Virus record (IMG/VR): IMGVR_UViG_3300036770_002590
Location: 1-35,031 of that record
Origin: a virus
Reading direction: 5' to 3' (one strand)
Length of the DNA: 35,031 bases
Shown: piece by piece, positions 6,215 through 12,677 of the stretch
Layout of the letters: the number at the start of each line of letters is the position of its first letter
Position numbering within the stretch: position 1 is the first letter of the stretch
The notes under the pieces: generated by a model
What the model was told of the DNA's origin: nothing
What the model saw: only the letters and a program-made list of their open reading frames with translations
Databases searched by the model: none
Made by a program: the position numbers and the translations under genes

Positions 6215-8794
6215 TTATTTTTGTTCTTTTTTGTCTTCTTCTATGTGAGCTTCTATCTCAGGTATACCAGTATCACTAAACACCGCATTAAATTCATCTT
6301 TATCAAATCCCTGAAATCCATATCTAGGCTCTCTCATATTAAAGTCATCCCTAAAGATTTCTAAGAAAAGGTCGACACATACATGATAGATATTGTCATA
6401 TTCGTTCCATTTTTCTATTATTTCCTTATAGTAATAAGATACAAAACGTTCGGTGATAATTATGTTTGCAAAATGACCCCTATTGCTTATATCTTTTGTG
6501 TAAGTAACACCAGTAGGCATGGCCCCTTTAAATGCTTCATTAAAAGCTTCTTGTGCTTCTTTTTCCGAACCTGAGTTATATGCCTGAGCTGCTGCATATC
6601 TTAACTCACTCTCAACCACATCAACATGCTCATATTCATCTTCACTAATATTTTCATCTATAATATCTTTTAATAACTCTTTTGTTATGCCTAATCGTTC
6701 TAGTTCTTTAAGATTATCTTCATCTAAATATGAGTCAAGATAATCTAAAGTAACATCTGAAGAGTTGTAATCAAAGTATTCAAACATCATTTCTTCATTA
6801 AATGCAGCTTGTAAAAACCTTGAAGAAATATCCCCACTATCAAATGTAAAATCATCTGATTCCATTACATAAATCATTTTTCCATTTGTATCTTTAACAA
6901 ACTTATTAAATTCATTTAATATTTTATCTTTTAAGTAATTTAAAGCGGTAGGTGTTAATTGGCTAACATTGTCCCCCGTAATGTGTATTATTTCATAAAG
7001 ACCATCAGGTAGTAATTCTGCATAATCTGTAAAAAGACTATCACCCAAATCATCATAACTAATCTCTCCATCGTCAAGTTGTTTTTTAATTTCAATTGCA
7101 GGTATAGTTTTTAATTCAGCCATAGCGTCATCATCATTATTTTCTTCTTTTAACATTGACATTGGTTGAGGCATACTTAATTGGGTTCTCTTAAATATCT
7201 TGTTTAAAAGTTCTTTATCTTTACCATCAGGACCATCCGAAATAAATAAACGAATACCGTTTGGGTAGTAATCTTCTCTTCCCCATGCTGAAGATTCATT
7301 GTAAGTTAATATTTGTTGAAGTTCAAGAGGTAAACTCTTTTTCGCATCAAAGTGGGATAACTCTTCACCATCGTTTTCCCCTGTTAATTTATTGTAAGAG
7401 TATTCCCAAGAGAATAGATAACCACCTAACTCATTGTTATAAAATTCTTTTTGTTGTGGGAATAGTTTATCATCTTTTGGGGTTTTGGCAAAGAGAAACT
7501 TCTTTAACTTTACATCTCCTGCCGATTCTTTTAACTCTTCTTTTTTAACAAACGGTTTAAAAAAATCTTCATTAACCCAATCTATCCACTGATTCCCTAT
7601 CCACAGACTATATGTAAAATCTGTTTCATCTTTTGATGTATCCTTGCTTAGTTTAAACACCCATTCCTTATCTGCGTTATCAACATAAAAATCTATATCC
7701 TCATCAATATAACTATCCATGTTTAAAAAATATTGGGATATCTTTCTAAAATCTTCCAGGCTTCCAGGTGTATCATCATCTAAAATAGAAACAAGATAAC
7801 CTTTAAATCCTTCTGAGGCTACATAATCATCACCTCTTTTTATTAGAGATACATTCAAAGGTTTTAAATCAACATCATTCTCTTTAGATTCTTCTAAGTC
7901 TTCTAATCCATCACCCATGATGCTGTAAACAAATTCAGAAGTCACATAATCTTCTAATGAATTTTCTATATAAAAACCATAAGAAAAATCGTAACCTTCT
8001 TGTTTGCTCACTAAGTATTCATCTCTATCATCTAATTTATTATATTTTATGGACCACTCTTTATCTAATTTAGATTTTAAGTTATTAATTTTAAAATCAT
8101 TGTAATCAGGATTAAATGCCCAAAAATGTTTATTAATATCTTCGCTTTTGGGTAGCATATCTACTATATACTCTTTAAAGTTTTGTGTCAATACATATCT
8201 ATCTTTTTTATCTATAAAATTTACCTGTGGATTTAATAATGCGGTATCATCTTCATTTATGGTTTCCTTGTCCATAGAAAATTTATCTAATTCTGGCTTT
8301 AATGAGTTAAAGTATTCTTCAAACTCATGGTCCAACATAAAAGTTTTTCTACCATACCAGTAATCATACCACTCAATAAACTCAGATATAGTAGTAAATC
8401 TTGTAGTACCATTTTTTTCTATAAAATATGATAAGGGTTTCTTACCTATTTCATCTATATGCTCTATAGTTTCTACCTTAGTTGTATGAGAAAAAACATT
8501 ATCATCTTCAAACTCGTAAATAGCAAGTATACCTAAACCAACATTTTCAGTTTGGTCGTTTCCAAGATTAACTTCAAAATCACTTTCTATAATATAAATA
8601 ACATTATCTATTAAATAAGCATCAAACCAATCACCTTTAATGTTTTCAAGTATTCTTTGTAATAAATCTTGATACCAATCAATAGATGTTAAATTTACAT
8701 CATCACCATCTTCTTTTAGTTTTTTAACAGGATTAAAAGATTTACTCTCTAACAATCTATTAAATGACTTGTTAATTTTATTATAGTAATTCAT
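6215..8794 (-). CDS. Large acidic putative internal head protein with internal duplication
   Basis: This 859-residue protein is strongly acidic and rich in Tyr, Phe and Lys, with no recognised enzyme motif, signal peptide or membrane span. Residues 10-17 read SFNRLLES, resembling the leader of the neighbouring 387-aa protein and the T4 capsid-targeting sequence, with a candidate cleavage after E16. Similar L-x-E sites (ELKES near 422, MLKEE near 548) lie between globular blocks. Residues about 190-292 and 311-416 appear to be two copies of one module: compare RYVLTQNFKEYIVDML with DYVASEGFKGYLVSIL, and DKEWSIKY with DKEWVFKL. The ATG at 8794 follows the holin-like stop by one base (TAA-A-ATG) with only a weak ribosome site, suggesting translational coupling. 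I do not recognise a family. A packaged or ejected protein processed by the prohead protease is the best guess. Confidence 0.65.
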   Translation of the reverse strand: MNYYNKINKSFNRLLESKSFNPVKKLKEDGDDVNLTSIDWYQDLLQRILENIKGDWFDAYLIDNVIYIIESDFEVNLGNDQTENVGLGILAIYEFEDDNVFSHTTKVETIEHIDEIGKKPLSYFIEKNGTTRFTTISEFIEWYDYWYGRKTFMLDHEFEEYFNSLKPELDKFSMDKETINEDDTALLNPQVNFIDKKDRYVLTQNFKEYIVDMLPKSEDINKHFWAFNPDYNDFKINNLKSKLDKEWSIKYNKLDDRDEYLVSKQEGYDFSYGFYIENSLEDYVTSEFVYSIMGDGLEDLEESKENDVDLKPLNVSLIKRGDDYVASEGFKGYLVSILDDDTPGSLEDFRKISQYFLNMDSYIDEDIDFYVDNADKEWVFKLSKDTSKDETDFTYSLWIGNQWIDWVNEDFFKPFVKKEELKESAGDVKLKKFLFAKTPKDDKLFPQQKEFYNNELGGYLFSWEYSYNKLTGENDGEELSHFDAKKSLPLELQQILTYNESSAWGREDYYPNGIRLFISDGPDGKDKELLNKIFKRTQLSMPQPMSMLKEENNDDDAMAELKTIPAIEIKKQLDDGEISYDDLGDSLFTDYAELLPDGLYEIIHITGDNVSQLTPTALNYLKDKILNEFNKFVKDTNGKMIYVMESDDFTFDSGDISSRFLQAAFNEEMMFEYFDYNSSDVTLDYLDSYLDEDNLKELERLGITKELLKDIIDENISEDEYEHVDVVESELRYAAAQAYNSGSEKEAQEAFNEAFKGAMPTGVTYTKDISNRGHFANIIITERFVSYYYKEIIEKWNEYDNIYHVCVDLFLEIFRDDFNMREPRYGFQGFDKDEFNAVFSDTGIPEIEAHIEEDKKEQK

Positions 8795-8795
8795 T

Positions 8796-9140
8796 TTATT
8801 CTTTTTTCATTCCGTTAACAAATTTAATTGTTTGGTCAATATAATCATCTATCTGTTTTGTTAAAGGTGATATATCAATACCAGCAGCTTTGGCAGAAGC
8901 ATTAATGGTTTCAATAACCATTTGCTTTTTATCAAATCCAGATTTACCAGAAGCCTCAGCAGTTTTCATAGCCTCATCTGCTATATACATAATTAAAGAC
9001 CAAATCTCTGCTAATGATTTTCCTTTATTCTTCTCAATGACTGCCTTAACTGCAACGAAAGTACTTACTGCTGTCCCGATAACGCCACCAAATGCCACCA
9101 AGAGTGACAGTACTTGTTCTGCTGTTGTTAACCAATCCAT
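8796..9140 (-). CDS. Holin-like protein (LLH / holin superfamily 6 type)
   Basis: This 114-residue protein has one clear membrane segment near residues 9-31 (VLSLLVAFGGVIGTAVSTFVAV). A soluble helical tail follows, with SGFDKKQMVIETI and then GIDI before an amphipathic C-terminal helix. This plan matches the holin LLH family of phage holins, which make membrane lesions that release endolysin at the end of infection. The ATG at 9140 is preceded by AAGGAAG. It lies between a second small membrane protein and the 859-aa gene. No endolysin is encoded in this window, so the lysis role rests on family resemblance alone. Confidence 0.66.
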   Translation of the reverse strand: MDWLTTAEQVLSLLVAFGGVIGTAVSTFVAVKAVIEKNKGKSLAEIWSLIMYIADEAMKTAEASGKSGFDKKQMVIETINASAKAAGIDISPLTKQIDDYIDQTIKFVNGMKKE

Positions 9141-9158
9141 AATGTTCTTCCTTTGTTT

Positions 9159-9626
9159 TTAAATGTTTATTAATGATTCTTCTTTACTTAAAGACTTTTT
9201 TGTTCTTCTTCTTTTCTTAGGTTCAGGTAATGAATCCGGTAATGCAAGAATTGCTTGATATGTACTATCCATGACACCGTTCTTACCTAATACGTGGTAT
9301 TGATTATAAAGATATTCAAAGTCAGACTTAATTCTTCTTGGGCAATAACCTTTTGCTAACCATTCATCTGCCATCGTAAACAAATCATAACGAAGTCCAG
9401 CCTGTGTACCCTTTTTAATCATATCTAAATCTCTTTGCATTGGCTCTAACAATTCTCTAATTGTTTCTCTTAAAAGCATATCAGCGTGTTCACGTCTTTG
9501 AAGTTCTTCCTTTTCTACTCTTTCAAAGTGCTTAGAAAGACTCCTGTTTATAAGAGTTGCAATAAATGTAGTAACAGCGGTACTACCTACAAGTGAAATA
9601 ATTGTTATAAGCCAACCATCGGTCAT
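9159..9626 (-). CDS. Small membrane phage protein (GTQAGLR family), possible lysis accessory
   Basis: The frame is open from 9827, but the ATG at 9626 has AAGGAG 7 nt upstream and removes an overlap with the plus-strand gene, so I start there (155 residues). Residues 5-27 form one membrane segment (WLITIISLVGSTAVTTFIATLI). A charged coiled-coil follows to about residue 75, then a conserved-looking domain containing KKGTQAGLRYDL, WLAKGYCPRRIK and YHVLGKNGVMD. I recognise this last block from small phage proteins often found near holins in Bacillota phages and annotated as holin or unknown. The C-terminus is basic (EPKKRRRTKKS). Pairing with the downstream holin-like gene suggests a lysis or membrane role, which is inferred. 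Confidence 0.68.
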   Translation of the reverse strand: MTDGWLITIISLVGSTAVTTFIATLINRSLSKHFERVEKEELQRREHADMLLRETIRELLEPMQRDLDMIKKGTQAGLRYDLFTMADEWLAKGYCPRRIKSDFEYLYNQYHVLGKNGVMDSTYQAILALPDSLPEPKKRRRTKKSLSKEESLINI

Positions 9627-9686
9627 ATGAAATCTCCTTACATGTTCTTTGTTTTTGAGTTTAAGATATATACCATATCCATCATT

Positions 9687-9695
9687 GAATTTAGC
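9687..9695 (-). promoter_or_regulatory. Candidate late promoter motif GCTAAATTC (minus strand)
   Basis: On the minus strand this reads GGCTAAATTC, one base off the consensus, 60 nt before the ATG at 9626. With the exact plus-strand copy at 9775-9783 it makes an outward-facing pair in the only divergent intergenic region of the window. Confidence 0.38.
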
Positions 9696-9723
9696 CTGTT
9701 TCTTTTGAAGTTTTATCTTATAT

Positions 9724-9751
9724 TTGCTTTTTAAAATAAATGTTGTATAAT
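9724..9751 (+). promoter_or_regulatory. Candidate sigma70-like promoter for the plus-strand gene
   Basis: TTGCTT (9724-9729), a 16-nt spacer and a perfect TATAAT (9746-9751) lie 37 nt before the plus-strand ATG. A T4-late-like TATAAATA follows at 9760-9767. This gene may therefore have more than one promoter. The region is AT-rich and the assignment is tentative. Confidence 0.4.
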
Positions 9752-9774
9752 GTAAGTAGTATAAATATTTAATG

Positions 9775-9783
9775 GCTAAATTA
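9775..9783 (+). promoter_or_regulatory. Candidate late promoter motif GCTAAATTA (plus strand)
   Basis: This is the only intergenic plus-strand copy of the recurrent motif, and it lies before the only plus-strand gene. It ends 5 nt before the ATG at 9789 and no Shine-Dalgarno sequence lies between, so transcription from it would give a leaderless message. Confidence 0.48.
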
Positions 9784-9788
9784 TATGT

Positions 9789-10688
9789 ATGAAGCAAACA
9801 AATAAACACAATCACAAACATATCCATTTGACGGAAGCCCAGTTACAAGAGGCTAATCGTCAACAACTTTTGGCTAAGTCCAGAAAGGCTAAAAAATACT
9901 CTAAAAACAATCAAAGTAAGGGCATTAACCGCTATGAACGAAGGCTTAAGTCTCAGTTGTCTGCATCTGTCAAGGACTACAATATCATTGACATGGATAG
10001 ATTCTTTAAAAGAGATATCTTATCTTTTAGTGTTCCTGTTCGAGGGGAAACAGATGTATACCTTGTTAGTTTAGAACTACAAAACATTCTAAAAGAAATT
10101 CAACGTCAAATTCGCTCAAATAAAGGCAAACTTGAGTTTAAGGTAGTTTTATCTAGTCTATCTGCTGTTTTAAACACTGGTGATGTTTATACAAGCTGTA
10201 CATGCCCAGATGCCAAGTATCGTCAAGCGTATTGGCAAACCAGAAACAATTATAAGGCTGGCTACAAGGAATTAAGACCCAGCGATGAAACTAACCCTCA
10301 AGACGAACTTGGAGCAGGCTGTAAGCACGTTATGCTTGTTTTAGCAAACCTCAGCTGGATGTATAAAGTAGCCAGTGTTATTAACAACTATATTAAGTAC
10401 AGTCGTGATAGACTTCAAAAGAACTATATTGATTATATCTTCCCCAAAGTGTTTGGTATGAAGTATGACAAGGCTGTTCAATTACAACTCTTCTATTCCG
10501 ATGAGGAAAGTGGTCTATTACCTACCGACCAAGAAACAATTAGCAAGGCTATTGAACAAGGCTTAAAAGATAAAGATGCTGCTGGTAAGTTTGTACCTGG
10601 CAACACCATGAGATTCCAAAAAGAAAATCCCCCTCAAGAAGAAGAGGAAGAAGAAGTTAAAGAAGAAGAACTTAATAACAAGTTCTAA
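9789..10688 (+). CDS. SWIM-like zinc-site phage protein, only plus-strand gene
   Basis: This 299-residue protein has candidate zinc ligands C137 and C139 (TSCTCPD), then C178 and H180 (GAGCKHVML), i.e. CxC-x38-CxH. SWIM domains follow CxC-xn-CxH and bind DNA or protein partners; the 38-residue spacer here is longer than usual. The block from GAGCKH to ASVINNYIKY is a segment I recognise from uncharacterised proteins of gut-type phages. The N-terminus is basic (residues 23-55) and the C-terminus ends in a Glu run (284-294). No ribosome binding site precedes the ATG, and an in-frame stop lies 10 nt upstream, so the start is fixed unless an internal TTG is used. It runs against all neighbours and its TAA abuts the stop of the next gene. 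The role is unknown; nucleic-acid binding is possible. Confidence 0.78.
   Translation: MKQTNKHNHKHIHLTEAQLQEANRQQLLAKSRKAKKYSKNNQSKGINRYERRLKSQLSASVKDYNIIDMDRFFKRDILSFSVPVRGETDVYLVSLELQNILKEIQRQIRSNKGKLEFKVVLSSLSAVLNTGDVYTSCTCPDAKYRQAYWQTRNNYKAGYKELRPSDETNPQDELGAGCKHVMLVLANLSWMYKVASVINNYIKYSRDRLQKNYIDYIFPKVFGMKYDKAVQLQLFYSDEESGLLPTDQETISKAIEQGLKDKDAAGKFVPGNTMRFQKENPPQEEEEEEVKEEELNNKF
10667..10686. terminator. Candidate bidirectional terminator hairpin
   Basis: A perfect inverted repeat has 7-bp arms AGAACTT and AAGTTCT around a 6-nt loop, at the junction of two convergent genes and overlapping the plus-strand stop codon. On the minus strand the hairpin is followed by a T/C-rich run, better suited to termination than the plus-strand side. 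The stem is AT-rich and modest. Confidence 0.4.
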
Positions 10689-11069
10689 TTATTCAATAAT
10701 AATAAATTTGGTTCTAGGAACTAATGTAGTAACTTTCTCTAAGTCTATCATTTCTGATGTTTCTGGGAGTGGTTGACTTAATTTTATTGAGTAATAATAG
10801 TTGCCTGGAAGTAGGTTTAACGTATCAGTATTAGCAAATTCAATATAGATAGCACCTTCGCTATCTGCATCTGCTGAGGTAAATGTTTTTCTAATCAAAG
10901 CACTTTCAAAAGGTGCATTAGCTTCCGATACACCTAAGTATAATGTCTCACCTTCCACTAATTCATGTAAGATAGGTGACATTTCTGTTCCTAGGTTAAT
11001 ATGAAAGGTAAAACCAAAGGTATCCCCTCTATTGATTGTTATAATATTGTTTGGACTAATTTGTGCCAT
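10689..11069 (-). CDS. BppU-like structural protein (baseplate or fibre attachment)
   Basis: This 126-residue all-beta protein has the pattern INRGDTFGFTFHI, then YLGVSEANAPFESALIRKTF, then NTDTLNLLPGNYYYSIKL and a final TTLVPRTKFII strand. Small phage virion proteins related to the N-terminal domain of baseplate BppU share this order, and there it attaches receptor-binding parts to the virion. The ATG at 11069 has AGAGGG upstream and a promoter motif 16 nt away. A hairpin upstream and another downstream suggest a single-gene transcription unit at the end of the fibre cluster. The fold call is by pattern only; the exact virion position is unknown. Confidence 0.6.
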   Translation of the reverse strand: MAQISPNNIITINRGDTFGFTFHINLGTEMSPILHELVEGETLYLGVSEANAPFESALIRKTFTSADADSEGAIYIEFANTDTLNLLPGNYYYSIKLSQPLPETSEMIDLEKVTTLVPRTKFIIIE

Positions 11070-11085
11070 AATGTTTTCCCTCTAC

Positions 11086-11094
11086 TAATTTAGC
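11086..11094 (-). promoter_or_regulatory. Candidate late promoter motif GCTAAATTA
   Basis: An exact GCTAAATTA on the minus strand lies 16 nt before the ATG at 11069 and 28 nt after a hairpin that closes the preceding gene. This terminator-promoter arrangement is the clearest in the window. Confidence 0.52.
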
Positions 11095-11122
11095 GAACTA
11101 TATTAGTTATTGTTCAAAATAT

Positions 11123-11147
11123 TGATTAATAGTACTAATATTAATCA
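11123..11147 (-). terminator. Candidate terminator at the end of the fibre operon
   Basis: A perfect inverted repeat has 9-bp arms TGATTAATA and TATTAATCA around a 7-nt loop. It overlaps the stop codon of the 66-aa gene and is followed on the minus strand by ATATTTTG. It is AT-rich, so only moderately stable, but its position between the fibre array and a new promoter motif supports the call. Confidence 0.5.
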
Positions 11148-11341
11148 GTTACTTGGGGCGTATAAACAAAAACACCATTAGTTTTTGTAAAATCTGATAG
11201 TTTATAAACCCAAGGCATGTCTGTATCTGGAACTTCTATCTCTTGAAAACCTTCTACATTTAACATATGTTCAACAGTTTCAAGGGATGTTAGTGACTTA
11301 TCTTCTGTAACAAGTTCATTTTCTTTTATAAATATAATCAT
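11141..11341 (-). CDS. Small unknown protein, 66 aa, last gene of fibre operon
   Basis: This 66-residue acidic protein starts MIIFIKENELVTEDKSL. The ATG at 11341 has a good AAGGAG 7 nt upstream, and the gene lies 11 bp after the 437-aa fibre gene, so it is translated and part of the operon. It has no membrane span and no motif I recognise. Small proteins after fibre genes are often assembly helpers or minor tail parts; that is only a suggestion here. Confidence 0.55.
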   Translation of the reverse strand: MIIFIKENELVTEDKSLTSLETVEHMLNVEGFQEIEVPDTDMPWVYKLSDFTKTNGVFVYTPQVTD

Positions 11342-11352
11342 ATTTTATCTCC

Positions 11353-12666
11353 TTATGCTATTCTTACTTCAGTAGGATATCTTACTTCTAAATTCGAACC
11401 ATTTATTCTATATTGAGCATAGTATCTATACACTTGTAATATATTAGATGAAACTCCAGCATAACCATCTGCACTTAATAAAGCCATACCAGCTGTTGAT
11501 TGGTTTGTTGCACATGTTACTTCAACAAACACTTTTTCTTGTTGTGCTGTTGAGCTTCCTAAAGATAATTCTATTTTTAGAACATCACCTGAAGCCCCGG
11601 TTGTAGGTGTATACCCTAAAGCAAATTGAGTAAACGTTGCTGTATTAGATGTAACTGCTGTTGGTGTTGTAACATCTCTTCTTAATGTCCAAGTATGTGA
11701 GTTATATGGTCTTGACCATATTCTGCCAATGAAGAATGAAACTTCTAATACACCTAATAAACCATCACCAAGCCTTGCTGAATCAATTGTACCACTGGTA
11801 ATATCTGTAGCAGCATGTGTATGTGATGCCGTAGCAAATGCTGTTGCTTGATTACCATCTAATGTGTCAGCATCTAATCCTGAACCAGAACCATCATTTC
11901 CTTCGTCCCAAATTTTGTATTGTGCAGTGTAATATCCACGATATAAATCTTGTACTTGTCCCCGTAAATAAGGACCTGTAAATGCTTGTGCTGTATTAAA
12001 AGTAATACTAGCACTTGTAGTACCACTTGAAACAGGTACAAGAGTTGAAGTTGATAAATTAACTGTTCCTGTAAAAGTTGGTGTGTTTATAGGTGCATAG
12101 TAAGAACCATGTTGACCATCAAGTAAATCTGCATTTAAGTTAGTGACAGCAGTTGTAGAGGTAACAGTTAACGGAGATGTTCCTGTAGCTACAGTTGAAA
12201 TTAATCTGCTTCCTTGAACAGTTGTATCTGCGGATATACTACCACCACTAATATTAAAGTTATCTACAGCGGCATTAATAACACCACCATCTGAACCAAT
12301 AGATGAAGTAAATAAAGTACCATTTACGGTAACATTATTACTGAAGTTTTTAAGTCCTAAAAATGTTTGTTCACCAGTTGTTACAACACCGGAAGCAGTT
12401 TCGCTTGCAGAAGGAATAACAGCACCTGTACCTGTTGAAGAGTTAATCGTAGGTCCAGCTGTTGTTCCTGCTGTCCATGTTAAGTTTGTGGCTTGATGTG
12501 GTGCACTGTTTGTAACAGTTATTGAACCTGAACTTGTAATAGGAGAACCAGACACAGAAATGCCTGTTCCTGGTGTAATTCCCACAGAGGTAACAGCATT
12601 TGTTAATTCCTGTGTTCCTATAGTTATCTTATCTTTAACTTTTATTTCTTTTACTTCTAATGCCAT
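11353..12666 (-). CDS. Tail fibre protein, 437 aa
   Basis: This beta-rich, Ser/Thr/Gly-rich fibre has an N-terminal region with alternating GITPGTGISV and SSGSITVTNS strands, typical of phage fibre shafts. Near residues 175-190 it carries LNADLLDGQHGSYYA, and near 262-300 a second version, LDADTLDGNQA, followed by SHTHAATDITSGTI. This LDG-type element recurs in phage tail fibres and is also in the 2572-aa protein here. The C-terminal 130 residues have no repeats and probably form the tip. The ATG at 12666 has AAGGAG upstream. It lacks the GIGTTSP repeat seen in its neighbours. It acts on the virion surface in host contact by family analogy; the receptor is unknown. Confidence 0.8.
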   Translation of the reverse strand: MALEVKEIKVKDKITIGTQELTNAVTSVGITPGTGISVSGSPITSSGSITVTNSAPHQATNLTWTAGTTAGPTINSSTGTGAVIPSASETASGVVTTGEQTFLGLKNFSNNVTVNGTLFTSSIGSDGGVINAAVDNFNISGGSISADTTVQGSRLISTVATGTSPLTVTSTTAVTNLNADLLDGQHGSYYAPINTPTFTGTVNLSTSTLVPVSSGTTSASITFNTAQAFTGPYLRGQVQDLYRGYYTAQYKIWDEGNDGSGSGLDADTLDGNQATAFATASHTHAATDITSGTIDSARLGDGLLGVLEVSFFIGRIWSRPYNSHTWTLRRDVTTPTAVTSNTATFTQFALGYTPTTGASGDVLKIELSLGSSTAQQEKVFVEVTCATNQSTAGMALLSADGYAGVSSNILQVYRYYAQYRINGSNLEVRYPTEVRIA

Positions 12667-12677
12667 ATATTTACTCC

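Noticed and set aside
9641-9686. Short ORF (about 15 codons) between the minus-strand motif and the ATG at 9626, as a leader peptide
   Set aside because: It has no ribosome site, and AT-rich leaders give such frames by chance; nothing supports translation.
9627-9827. 67-codon N-terminal extension of the 155-aa membrane protein
   Set aside because: The extension would overlap the plus-strand gene and its promoters, has no ribosome site, and the ATG at 9626 has a strong AAGGAG.
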